From: Cereibacter sphaeroides
GTDB lineage: Bacteria; Pseudomonadota; Alphaproteobacteria; Rhodobacterales; Rhodobacteraceae
NCBI GenBank assembly: GCA_003243455.1
Contig: QFQS01000001.1
Location: 1,364,001 to 1,428,000 of the forward strand
Direction: 5' to 3'
Length of the DNA: 64,000 bases
Shown here: one piece after another, positions 9,025-17,389 of the stretch
Numbering within the stretch: the first letter of the stretch is position 1
Layout: every line of letters begins with the position of its first letter
Translations under genes and position numbers: made by a program
Notes under the pieces: generated by a model
Database searches by the model: none
Told to the model about the DNA's origin: nothing
Seen by the model: only the letters and a program-made list of their open reading frames with translations

Positions 9025-9054
9025 CCCGGAGGTTCCGGGTGAAACGGGTTTGCG

Positions 9055-10053
9055 ATGCCTGCTGTCGAGTTCCGTGACGTCTCGCGTCACTTCGGTTCAG
9101 TGCGTGCGGTGGACGGGGTAAACCTGACCATCGCCGAAGGATCTTTCTTTGCAATGCTTGGGCCGTCCGGTTCCGGCAAGACGACCTGCCTGCGCCTGAT
9201 CTCGGGGTTCGAGAAACCCTCTGCGGGTGAGGTGCGGATATTCGGCGAGGATTCCGGGGCCGTCCCGCCGAACCGCCGCAACGTGAACACCGTCTTTCAG
9301 GATTACGCGCTGTTCCCGCACATGAACGTTCGCGACAACGTGGCCTATGGCCTGATGGTCAAAGGGGTGGACCGCGCCACCCGGATGTCCCGCGCGGAAG
9401 AGATGTTGTCGCTGGTCAAGCTGGCCGACTACGGGGGGCGCAAACCGGGCCAGTTGTCGGGCGGCCAGCGTCAGCGCGTGGCTCTGGCCCGCGCGCTGGT
9501 CAACGAGCCGCGTGTGCTGCTTCTGGACGAGCCGCTGGGCGCGTTGGACCTGAAACTGCGCGAGGCAATGCAGGACGAGTTGAAGGCGCTGCAACAGCGG
9601 TTGGGCATCACATTTGTCTTCGTGACTCACGACCAGGGCGAGGCGCTGAGCATGGCCGACCAGGTCGCCGTTTTCTCGGACGGCAAGGTTGCGCAGGTCG
9701 GAACGCCGACCGAGATTTACGAGCGACCCGCGACGCGCTTTGTGGCGGACTTTGTCGGGTCTTCGAATGTGCTGCCACCCGCTGTCAGCCGCCGCTTTGG
9801 CGGACCTGATACCTGGGCCAGCCTGCGGCCAGAGCGCATCCGCCTGACCGAAGGGCAAGACCGGGTGTCGGGCACTGCGGGAACGGCCCGCTACCTGGGA
9901 TCGGGAACGCGACTGAACGTGAACCTTGCTGACGCCGATGGCGTAGAGGTGAGCCTGATCCTTCCGCCCGGCCAGTCGGTTCCTGCGCCCGGCTCCAAGG
10001 TCGGGCTGGAGGCACTGCCCGGTGCGATCCACGCGATGGAGGGTGAAAGGTGA
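9055..10053 (+). CDS. ABC transporter ATP-binding protein (PotA-like)
   Basis: A 332-aa ATPase driving the importer encoded around it. Walker A GPSGSGKTT (about residue 36), signature LSGGQRQRVALARAL, Walker B LLLDEPLGALD and the switch histidine FVTHDQGEA are intact. A C-terminal TOBE-type domain (SLRPERIRLTEG and following) is present as in PotA/FbpC. An upstream in-frame stop at 9040 rules out a longer start; GGAGG lies rather far (about 20 bases) from the ATG. It overlaps the following permease by ATGA-like 4 bases. Confidence 0.95.
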   Translation: MPAVEFRDVSRHFGSVRAVDGVNLTIAEGSFFAMLGPSGSGKTTCLRLISGFEKPSAGEVRIFGEDSGAVPPNRRNVNTVFQDYALFPHMNVRDNVAYGLMVKGVDRATRMSRAEEMLSLVKLADYGGRKPGQLSGGQRQRVALARALVNEPRVLLLDEPLGALDLKLREAMQDELKALQQRLGITFVFVTHDQGEALSMADQVAVFSDGKVAQVGTPTEIYERPATRFVADFVGSSNVLPPAVSRRFGGPDTWASLRPERIRLTEGQDRVSGTAGTARYLGSGTRLNVNLADADGVEVSLILPPGQSVPAPGSKVGLEALPGAIHAMEGER

Positions 10054-10985
10054 AAACCGCCACCTTTGCTGCGCGCGGCCTTGGCGACCGGCTGACCGAT
10101 CTGTTCTGGCGCAGGCCGAACCTGCTGCTGATCCTGCTGCTCGCCGCGCCGCTGATCTGGCTGGGCGTCGTCTATCTGGGATCGCTGTTCGCTCTGCTGA
10201 TCCAGAGTTTCTATTCGATCGACGAGTTCTCGGGGCTTGTGGTCAAGGAATTCACGCTCAAGACCTATCTGGAGCTTCTGCGCCCGGCGAATTTCGACAT
10301 CATCCTGCGCACGGTCGGCATGGCGGCGGCGGTGACGATAGCCTCGGTCTTTGTGGCCTTTCCCATCGCCTATTACGCGGCCCGCTATGCGAAGGGACGC
10401 TGGAAGGCTGCGTTCTATCTTGGGGTCATGCTCCCACTTTGGTCCAGCTATCTGGTCAAGGTCTATGCCTGGAAGCTGATCCTTGCGAAGGAGGGGATCG
10501 TCACCTGGGCCACCGATGCCTCTGGCACCTCGATCATTCTTAATGCGGTGCTGTCACTGCCTGTGATCGGCGGGAATTCATTGTCGACGTCGTATATCGG
10601 GACGTTTCTTGTCTTCGTCTACGTCTGGCTGCCCTATATGATCCTGCCCATGCAGGCCTCGCTGGAGCGCGTGCCGACGTCGATGCTTGAGGCGAGTGCG
10701 GACCTGGGTGCGAGTGCAGGGCAGACATTCCGCACGGTGATCGTACCGCTGGCCTTGCCGGGGATCGTGGCGGGTTCGATCTTTACCTTCTCGCTGACTC
10801 TGGGCGACTACATCATCCCGCAGATCGTCGGTACGTCGCGGCTTTTCATCGGGCAGGCGGTCTATACTCTGCAGGGCACTGCCGGGAACATCCCGCTGGC
10901 GGCCGCCTTTGCGGTGGTGCCGATCGTCGTCATGCTGATCTATCTGGCTGTCGCCAAGCGCGTAGGAGCCTTCGATGCGCTCTGA
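10050..10985 (+). CDS. ABC transporter permease, PotB-like
   Basis: A 311-aa inner-membrane permease with about six helices. The cytoplasmic EAA loop that docks on the ATPase reads EASADLGASAGQTFRTVIVPLALPG (split here: EASADLGAS, then VIVPLALPG), at about residue 215. A hydrophobic signal-anchor begins after ~25 residues (NLLLILLLAAPLIWLGVVYL). Start GTG at 10050 overlaps the ATPase stop. It pairs with the next gene as the two-permease heterodimer of spermidine/putrescine-type importers. Confidence 0.94.
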   Translation: MKTATFAARGLGDRLTDLFWRRPNLLLILLLAAPLIWLGVVYLGSLFALLIQSFYSIDEFSGLVVKEFTLKTYLELLRPANFDIILRTVGMAAAVTIASVFVAFPIAYYAARYAKGRWKAAFYLGVMLPLWSSYLVKVYAWKLILAKEGIVTWATDASGTSIILNAVLSLPVIGGNSLSTSYIGTFLVFVYVWLPYMILPMQASLERVPTSMLEASADLGASAGQTFRTVIVPLALPGIVAGSIFTFSLTLGDYIIPQIVGTSRLFIGQAVYTLQGTAGNIPLAAAFAVVPIVVMLIYLAVAKRVGAFDAL

Positions 10986-11784
10986 GAACCGCGCGCCCCG
11001 GGGGCTGACCATTGGCGCTACCGCCGGGCTTTTGTTCCTGCACCTGCCGATTGCGCTGATTTTCCTTTACGCCTTCACGACCGAGGAGCGCAGCTATCAG
11101 TTCCCGCCGCCCGGGCTGACGCTGAAGTGGTTTGCCGTCGCGTGGAACCGTGAGGATATCTGGCCACCGCTTTACCTGTCGCTGCGGGTGGCTGCGATCT
11201 CAACGGCGCTGTCGCTCGTGCTGGGCACACTGGTTGCCGCTGCGATGAGCCGTGCGAAATTCTTTGGGCGCGACCAGATCTCGCTGCTGATCTTGCTGCC
11301 CATAGCCCTGCCCGGCATCATCACCGGTATGTCGCTACGGTCGGCGTTCGATGTGATGGGCATTCCGTTCTCGACCTGGACCATTGTTCTTGGCCACGCG
11401 ACCTTCTGCATCGTGATCGTGTTCAACAACGCGGTAGCGCGGTTCCGGCGCCTGTCAGGCTCAATCGTAGAGGCGTCGATGGATCTTGGTGCCAACGGAT
11501 TCCAGACATTCCGGCACGTGATCCTGCCGAACCTTGGATCCGCGCTGCTTGCGGGTGGCATGCTGGCATTCGCCCTTTCGTTCGATGAGGTCATCGTCAC
11601 GACCTTTACGGCCGGGCAACAATCGACCTTGCCGATCTGGATGCTGACCGAACTGGTCAGGCCAAGGCAGCGGCCGGTTACGAACGTGGTCGCGATCGTG
11701 GTGTTTGTCACGACGTTTTTCCCAATCCTCGTCGCCTATTACCTGACGCGCGGCGGGTCAGAAACTGCAGGCGGCGGCAAGTAG
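10975..11784 (+). CDS. ABC transporter permease, PotC-like
   Basis: A 269-aa permease, the second half of the importer's channel. Six predicted helices; the EAA loop is EASMDLGANGFQTFRHVILP at about residue 165. The N-terminus has the PotC-like pattern of one helix followed by FLYAFTTEERSYQFPPPGLT. It overlaps the previous permease by 11 bases and is the last gene of the operon. Confidence 0.94.
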   Translation: MRSENRAPRGLTIGATAGLLFLHLPIALIFLYAFTTEERSYQFPPPGLTLKWFAVAWNREDIWPPLYLSLRVAAISTALSLVLGTLVAAAMSRAKFFGRDQISLLILLPIALPGIITGMSLRSAFDVMGIPFSTWTIVLGHATFCIVIVFNNAVARFRRLSGSIVEASMDLGANGFQTFRHVILPNLGSALLAGGMLAFALSFDEVIVTTFTAGQQSTLPIWMLTELVRPRQRPVTNVVAIVVFVTTFFPILVAYYLTRGGSETAGGGK

Positions 11785-11881
11785 TTGTTGCGGATTTAGG
11801 GGATCGGCGCGCGCCCCGGCCACGCGCCGTTCACCAGTGCTGACTAGCGTCACCCCCGAGCAGCATATCGGAGGTTCGCCC

Positions 11882-13402
11882 ATGTCCGAGGTCACGGCCA
11901 TTCTTGCCCTGCCCTATATCCAGCCCTCGCAAGCGCAAAAGCATGTGACCCACAACGAGGCGCTGCGCGTGCTTGATGTGATCGTCCAGCTTGCGGTCGA
12001 GGACCGGACGCGGACGGCGGCCCCCGCCAGCCCTGTGATCGGATCGCGACACATAGTGGCGGCGGGGGCCGTGGGCGAATGGGCTGGTCAGGATCAGCGG
12101 ATCGCGGTCTATGACATCGAAGGCTGGGTCTTCTTCCCAGCACAAGCAGGCTGGCGCGCCGAAGTGATGGCCGAGGGCAAGAGCGTGGTGTTCACGGGAA
12201 CGGGCTGGTCAGCTTCGACGGACCTTCCGCAGAACTTCGCGCAGCTTGGTATCAATGCGACGGCGGATACGACGAACCGGCTTTCGGTGTCGTCGGCCGC
12301 GACACTGCTGAACAACGCGGGTGCAGGTCATCAGTTGAAGGTGAACAAAGCGACACAGGGCGATACGGCGAGCCTCTTGTTCCAGACGGGATTTTCCGGG
12401 CGAGCGGAGATGGGACTGGCCGGGAATGACGATTTCTCGGTCAAGGTCAGTGCCGACGGGGCGAGTTTTGCCGAGGGGTTGCGGGTGCAGGCGGCGAGCG
12501 GCGCGGTAAGTTTGCCGAATGGCGCATTATTGGCGGATGGGACGGCTGCGGCGCCGGGTCTGCGCTTTACGGGCGATACCGATACCGGGATCAATCGACC
12601 GGGGGCCAATCAGATCGGGATTGTCGCTGGTGGCGTTCAGCGGGCCGTCCTGTCCACGACATCGCTGCAACTGGATGTGCCGCTGACCGGCAGTGTCGTC
12701 CAACTTGGCAGCCATGACGCGACGGCGGGGCGGGTTGCGCGCCTTTTCCAGACCGGCGGAGTTTTCGGGCTGGGGGTGTTACAGGGGGAGAGCCTTGGAA
12801 CGCTGGTTACCTCGGCCAATGCTGTGACGGTCGCCGGTTTCTATCGGACGGACGCAACGACGACCAACCTGCCCGCCAGCGCGACATCGGGTCTATTGGA
12901 AGTCTTCCACGGCGCAGGAGCCGACACTATTCATCAGCGCTTCACCGCGACGACCGCCGATGTCACGACCTGTACCTGGCAGCGCCGCGCGGCAAGTGGT
13001 GTCTGGCAACCATGGTCACTGATCTTCAATCAGTCGACCTTGCTCGGACCAGTATCGCAATCAGGCGGTATTCCCACCGGCGCTGCTATTGAACGCGGCA
13101 CAGGTACAAATGGCGAGTTCGTGCGGTTTGCCGACGGCACGCTGATCTGCACCCGTTCGAACCTGAGCGCAGCAAATGCCTCGACGGCCAACGGATCGCT
13201 GTTCCGTTCTGCAGATGTAGCCTGGACTTTTCCGGTCACCTTCATTGCCGCCCCTGTCGTCAGTGGGAACGTGGACGCAACGGATGCCTGGGTAGCTGCG
13301 GGGACGCCCGGAACCACATCCGTTAATCTCCGTGTCTTAGCCTCGGCATCGAAAACCGCCGCTTTGAACCTGCGGGGACTTGCAATCGGGCGCTGGTTCT
13401 AG
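11882..13402 (+). CDS. DUF2793 protein with a tail-fibre-like C-terminus
   Basis: A 506-aa protein. Residues 1-125 form the DUF2793 domain (ILALPYIQPSQAQKHVTHNE, then GWVFFPAQAGWRAEV). The middle is low-complexity, Gly/Ala/Thr-rich beta-type sequence with GDTDTGINRPGANQIGIVAG, a form common in phage fibres. About residues 310-390 resemble a pyocin-knob domain (TTNLPASATSGLLEVFHGAG, then WQRRAASGVWQPWS). The C-terminus GLAIGRWF is fibre-like. ATG 11882 has GGAGG upstream; the longer frame to 11837 is unsupported. No phage genes flank it. Its neighbour rfbCBDA makes a surface sugar, so a surface-binding or gene-transfer-agent role is possible but unproven. Confidence 0.85.
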   Translation: MSEVTAILALPYIQPSQAQKHVTHNEALRVLDVIVQLAVEDRTRTAAPASPVIGSRHIVAAGAVGEWAGQDQRIAVYDIEGWVFFPAQAGWRAEVMAEGKSVVFTGTGWSASTDLPQNFAQLGINATADTTNRLSVSSAATLLNNAGAGHQLKVNKATQGDTASLLFQTGFSGRAEMGLAGNDDFSVKVSADGASFAEGLRVQAASGAVSLPNGALLADGTAAAPGLRFTGDTDTGINRPGANQIGIVAGGVQRAVLSTTSLQLDVPLTGSVVQLGSHDATAGRVARLFQTGGVFGLGVLQGESLGTLVTSANAVTVAGFYRTDATTTNLPASATSGLLEVFHGAGADTIHQRFTATTADVTTCTWQRRAASGVWQPWSLIFNQSTLLGPVSQSGGIPTGAAIERGTGTNGEFVRFADGTLICTRSNLSAANASTANGSLFRSADVAWTFPVTFIAAPVVSGNVDATDAWVAAGTPGTTSVNLRVLASASKTAALNLRGLAIGRWF

Positions 13403-13530
13403 ACATCCGGCTGATTTTTGATGCTACTGTCGGCAGACGCGGCAAATGATTGCTGCGTCTGCGAAGCCGTGGTGACAGCCCGATTGTATCTTGGTATGTG
13501 CATGTCGAGTAATTTTCGGGAGCGTGATTG

Positions 13531-14097
13531 GTGCAGATCGAAGACACGCGTCTTTCCGGCGTCGTGATCATTACCCCCCGCCGTTTTGGTGACGCACGGG
13601 GGTTTTTGTCGGAAAGCTGGAATCGCGAGGCGCTGGCAAGGCACGGCATCGATTGCGATTTCGTTCAAGACAATCATTCGCTTTCTGCCAAGATTGGGAC
13701 GGTGCGGGGCCTGCACTACCAGGCACCACCGCATGCGCAGACCAAGCTGGTTCGCTGCGGGCGTGGGCGGCTGTTCGACGTGGCCGTCGATTTCCGCACC
13801 GGAAGCCCTACCTATGGTCAATGGGTGGGGGTGGAACTGAGCTTCGAGAACGGCAAGCAACTGCTGATACCTGCCGGATTTCTGCATGGTTTCGTGACGC
13901 TCGAGCCCGACACCGAGATCATCTATAAATGTACCGACTATTATGCTCCGGCATCCGACGGCGCCATACGCTTTGACGATCCGGATATCGGCATCGACTG
14001 GGGTCTTAAAGAGACGCCGATCCTGAGCGATAAAGACGCTGCGGCCCCCTATCTGGCTGATGTGATCTCGCCTTTTGCGTTCGAGGTTGCGAAATGA
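13531..14097 (+). CDS. rfbC: dTDP-4-dehydrorhamnose 3,5-epimerase
   Basis: A 188-aa cupin enzyme, third step of dTDP-L-rhamnose synthesis. The catalytic histidine region reads GTVRGLHYQAPPHAQTK, and the sheet sequence LIPAGFLHGFVTLE is characteristic. I chose GTG at 13531 (giving MQIEDTRLSG) with GGGAG eight bases upstream; TTG one codon earlier is less likely. It overlaps rfbB by ATGA. It is first in the four-gene rhamnose operon. Confidence 0.96.
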   Translation: MQIEDTRLSGVVIITPRRFGDARGFLSESWNREALARHGIDCDFVQDNHSLSAKIGTVRGLHYQAPPHAQTKLVRCGRGRLFDVAVDFRTGSPTYGQWVGVELSFENGKQLLIPAGFLHGFVTLEPDTEIIYKCTDYYAPASDGAIRFDDPDIGIDWGLKETPILSDKDAAAPYLADVISPFAFEVAK

Positions 14098-15134
14098 AGA
14101 TACTTGTTACAGGCGGCGCGGGTTTTATCGGCTCGGCCGTCGTCAGGCATGCGGTTCGCGCGGGTCATGCAGTCGTCAACCTCGATGCGCTGACTTATGC
14201 GGCGAACCTTGCCAATGTGCAGCCTGTAGCCAACAGCCCGCTATACAGCTTTGAACATGCCGACATTCGCGACCGCGCGGCACTGGATCGTATCTTTGCC
14301 GATCATTGTCCTGACGCAGTGATGCATTTGGCCGCCGAAAGTCATGTCGATCGGTCCATCGACGGGCCGGCGGATTTCGTGGAGACGAACATCACCGGCA
14401 CCTTCAACATGCTGGAGGCTGCTCGCGCGTATTGGCAGCGGCAAGGTCGGCCCGAGGGTTTCCGGTTCCACCACATATCGACCGATGAGGTTTACGGCAC
14501 GCTGGGCGCGACGGGGCAGTTCACCGAAGATACGCCTTATGCGCCGAACTCTCCTTACTCGGCGTCAAAGGCCGCAAGCGACCATCTGGTGCGCTCCTGG
14601 CATGAAACCTATGGATTGCCGGTTCTGATCACCAACTGCTCGAACAACTACGGCCCCTATCATTTCCCCGAAAAGCTGATCCCCGTGGTTATCCTGAAGG
14701 CGCTTGCCGGAGAGCCTATCCCGGTCTACGGCAAGGGCGAGAATGTGCGCGACTGGCTGTATGTGGAGGATCATGCCGATGCGCTGCTGACCGTTGTGAC
14801 GAAAGGCGAGATCGGACGCACCTACAACATCGGCGGGGAGAATGAGCGGACGAATATAGAACTCGTCCGCACCATCTGCAGCATCCTCGACAAGAAGCGG
14901 CCAAAGGGCAAATCCTACGCCGATCAGATCACCTTTGTCGCCGACAGGCCGGGGCACGACCTGCGCTATGCGATCGACCCGACGCGCATCCGCACCGAAC
15001 TCGGCTGGCGGCCATCGGTGACGGTGGAAGAGGGTTTAGAGCGGACCGTTCAGTGGTATCTTGACAACGAGGCCTGGTGGCAGCCGCTGCTGGACCGCAC
15101 CGGTGTCGGCAAACGGCTTGGGGTTGCGGGATGA
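14094..15134 (+). CDS. rfbB: dTDP-glucose 4,6-dehydratase
   Basis: A 346-aa short-chain dehydrogenase-type enzyme, second step of dTDP-rhamnose synthesis. It has the NAD-binding motif GGAGFIGSAV, the family pattern STDEVYGTLG with catalytic Thr-Asp-Glu, and the YSASKAASDHLV YxxxK motif. ENVRDWLYVEDH is diagnostic. It overlaps rfbC and rfbD by 4 bases each, so the operon is tightly coupled. Confidence 0.98.
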   Translation: MKILVTGGAGFIGSAVVRHAVRAGHAVVNLDALTYAANLANVQPVANSPLYSFEHADIRDRAALDRIFADHCPDAVMHLAAESHVDRSIDGPADFVETNITGTFNMLEAARAYWQRQGRPEGFRFHHISTDEVYGTLGATGQFTEDTPYAPNSPYSASKAASDHLVRSWHETYGLPVLITNCSNNYGPYHFPEKLIPVVILKALAGEPIPVYGKGENVRDWLYVEDHADALLTVVTKGEIGRTYNIGGENERTNIELVRTICSILDKKRPKGKSYADQITFVADRPGHDLRYAIDPTRIRTELGWRPSVTVEEGLERTVQWYLDNEAWWQPLLDRTGVGKRLGVAG

Positions 15135-15982
15135 CTCTTCTGGTATTCGGCTCGACCGGACAGGTGGCGCAGGAATTGCGGCGCAGGGCGCCAGATGCGA
15201 TCTTTCTCTCGCGGGCCGAAGTCGATCTCTCCGATCCGGCTGCCTGCGCGGCGGCAGTAGCATCTGCAGACGTGGAGGCGGTTATAAATGCCGCCGGTTA
15301 TACTGCGGTGGACAAGGCAGAATCCGAGGAAGAACTGGCGACAGTCATCAATGGCGCGGCCCCGGGCGCGATGGCTCGCGCTGCGGCGAAGCGTGATCTG
15401 CCATTCCTTCATATTTCCAGCGACTATGTCTTTAATGGCTCGGGTGATGTCGCCTGGCATACAGATGATGAAACTGGTCCCCTTGGCGCGTATGGGCGCT
15501 CGAAACTGGCGGGCGAACACGGAGTGCATGCTGCCGGAGGCAGCTTTGTGATCCTGCGCACGTCCTGGGTATTTTCGTCTCATGGTACGAATTTCGTCAA
15601 GACCATGCTGCGGCTTGGCAAGCAGCGCGATAGCCTGGCCATCGTTGCCGACCAGATCGGCGGACCAACTGCGGCGGGGGATATTGCCGACGCGCTGATC
15701 GAGATTGCGCGGCTGATGCGGCAGGGCAATGGTGCGCCCGGCACCTATCATTTCGCAGGAGCGCCGGATGTGTCCTGGGCGGATTTCGCGCGCGAGATAT
15801 TCCACAGTGCGCACCTGCCAACGAAGGTGGTGAACATCACCAGTGCGGAATACCCGACACCCGCGCGGCGGCCGCATAACTCGCGGCTCAACTGTTCGAC
15901 GACCGAACGCATGTTCGGACTGCCCCGCCCCGATTGGCGCGCCAATTTGGCGACGATCCTGAAAGAGCTTGGAGACAACTGA
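15131..15982 (+). CDS. rfbD: dTDP-4-dehydrorhamnose reductase
   Basis: A 283-aa NADPH-dependent reductase, last step of dTDP-L-rhamnose synthesis. Motifs: GSTGQVAQELRR for the cofactor, SSDYVFNGSG, and YGRSKLAGE with the catalytic Tyr-Lys. The start ATG 15131 overlaps the rfbB stop (ATGA); an upstream in-frame start inside rfbB is not needed. It is followed one base later by the rfbA GTG. Confidence 0.97.
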   Translation: MTLLVFGSTGQVAQELRRRAPDAIFLSRAEVDLSDPAACAAAVASADVEAVINAAGYTAVDKAESEEELATVINGAAPGAMARAAAKRDLPFLHISSDYVFNGSGDVAWHTDDETGPLGAYGRSKLAGEHGVHAAGGSFVILRTSWVFSSHGTNFVKTMLRLGKQRDSLAIVADQIGGPTAAGDIADALIEIARLMRQGNGAPGTYHFAGAPDVSWADFAREIFHSAHLPTKVVNITSAEYPTPARRPHNSRLNCSTTERMFGLPRPDWRANLATILKELGDN

Positions 15983-15983
15983 C

Positions 15984-16865
15984 GTGGCGAAGCGTAAGGG
16001 CATCATTCTGGCGGGCGGTTCCGGCACGCGTCTCTATCCGATCACCGTTGCAGTCTCTAAGCAGCTTCTGCCGATCTATGACAAGCCGATGATCTATTAC
16101 CCGCTTTCGGTTCTGATGCTGACGGGTATCCGCGAGATCGCGATCATAACCACCCCGCAGGATGCCGACCAGTTTCAGCGCGCGCTTGGGGATGGCTCCA
16201 AATGGGGCCTGAGCCTGACCTATATCGAGCAGCCCTCGCCCGACGGGCTGGCGCAGGCCTATATCCTTGCCGAGGATTTTCTTGGCGGTGCGCCTTCGGC
16301 GATGGTCCTTGGTGACAACATCTTTTACGGCCATGGCTTGCCTGAACTTCTGGCCGAGGCAGATACAAAAGAGGTTGGCGGCACAGTTTTCGGCTACCAG
16401 GTGTCTGACCCGGAAAGATATGGCGTCGTTGCATTTGGCCCCGATGGAAAAGCGGCCTCCATCGTTGAGAAGCCAAAGGTCCCACCGTCCAACTATGCGG
16501 TCACAGGGCTTTACTTCCTTGACGGATCGGCCTCCGAGCGCGCTCGAGCGGTCAAGCCATCGGAACGGGGCGAGTTGGAGATCACTACCCTGCTTGAGAT
16601 GTATCTGGCTGACGACCAGTTGTCCGTGCAGCGCATGGGGCGCGGCTACGCCTGGCTGGACACGGGCACCCATGCGAGCCTTTTGGACGCCGGGAACTTT
16701 GTGCGCACGCTTGAGAACCGGCAGGGCATGCAGGCCGGTTGTCCCGAGGAAATCGCCTATGAAATGGGCTGGATCACCCGTGACCAGTTGCTGGTGCAAG
16801 CCTCGCTTTACGCAAAGAACGCCTATGGCGGCTATTTGAAGAAGGTAGCCGAGCGCATCGTCTGA
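15984..16865 (+). CDS. rfbA: Glucose-1-phosphate thymidylyltransferase
   Basis: A 293-aa nucleotidyltransferase, first step of dTDP-rhamnose synthesis and the feedback-controlled enzyme. The motif GIILAGGSGTRLYPIT and the later IEQPSPDGLAQAYILAEDFL are diagnostic. I chose GTG 15984 (MAKRKGI) with GGAG upstream at a good distance; TTG 15969 would start inside rfbD. A terminator follows about 60 bases after the stop and ends the operon. Confidence 0.97.
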   Translation: MAKRKGIILAGGSGTRLYPITVAVSKQLLPIYDKPMIYYPLSVLMLTGIREIAIITTPQDADQFQRALGDGSKWGLSLTYIEQPSPDGLAQAYILAEDFLGGAPSAMVLGDNIFYGHGLPELLAEADTKEVGGTVFGYQVSDPERYGVVAFGPDGKAASIVEKPKVPPSNYAVTGLYFLDGSASERARAVKPSERGELEITTLLEMYLADDQLSVQRMGRGYAWLDTGTHASLLDAGNFVRTLENRQGMQAGCPEEIAYEMGWITRDQLLVQASLYAKNAYGGYLKKVAERIV

Positions 16866-16925
16866 CGGCATCAACACAGTAAATCATCAGAAAAAGAACT
16901 AGCAACCATTTGAAATTATTACGAA

Positions 16926-16949
16926 GCCGACCGATTTTGGTCGGCTTTT
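16926..16949 (+). terminator. Terminator of the rfbCBDA operon
   Basis: A 7-bp perfect stem GCCGACC / GGTCGGC with a 6-base loop GATTTT, then TTTT. It lies 60 bases after rfbA. The rest of the gap up to 17093 is AT-rich for this genome and probably holds the promoter of the sulfate operon; I could not define -35/-10 boxes. Confidence 0.85.
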
Positions 16950-17093
16950 ACATTCTGCCGTCCTGATTCGGGTGGAGAATCCGAGTCTCTTATCTCGATC
17001 AAAAAGAGCGAGATTTATTTCTTGCGAAACACGATCTATTCTGTCGTTATTTAATCCATGGAGCCCAAAGCCCTTGGACGACAGGAGACAGGG

Positions 17094-17354
17094 ATGAGTG
17101 CGATCGGCAGAACCGACCAGGGACATCTGTCATCGGGAGCAAAGGCTAAAACGGCAAAGGCGCCCGTGCCAGTCCCTTCGACGTGGAGGGTGCAAATCTA
17201 CCGCGTGCGGAACGACGGCGTTCTTACGCTCGCAAACCGCCCGTTGATCCTTGCTGGCAAAGATCCCCACGACGTTCAGGACATTGCGCTCATGGGTCGC
17301 GATCCACGAGTCTGGCGGGCTGTCTGTACACCGCTTGGCCACATCGATCGCTAA
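17094..17354 (+). CDS. Small hypothetical protein before the sulfate transporter
   Basis: An 86-aa open frame starting ATG 17094 with AGGAGACAGGG just upstream. The sequence (MSAIGRTDQGHL..., then STWRVQIYRVRNDGVLTLAN and DVQDIALMGRDPRVWRAV) has no signal peptide or membrane segment and I do not recognise a family. It ends 35 bases before the sulfate-binding protein start, on the same strand, so it is probably co-transcribed. A leader or regulatory role is only a guess. A longer start at 17058 is also open. Confidence 0.5.
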   Translation: MSAIGRTDQGHLSSGAKAKTAKAPVPVPSTWRVQIYRVRNDGVLTLANRPLILAGKDPHDVQDIALMGRDPRVWRAVCTPLGHIDR

Positions 17355-17389
17355 GCCGCACCCAAATTTTCACCAGGGAGAAAACCCAG

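Noticed and set aside
11882..13402. Prophage at the DUF2793 gene
   Set aside because: No integrase, terminase, capsid, portal or attachment repeats within the flanks; only a single fibre-like gene.
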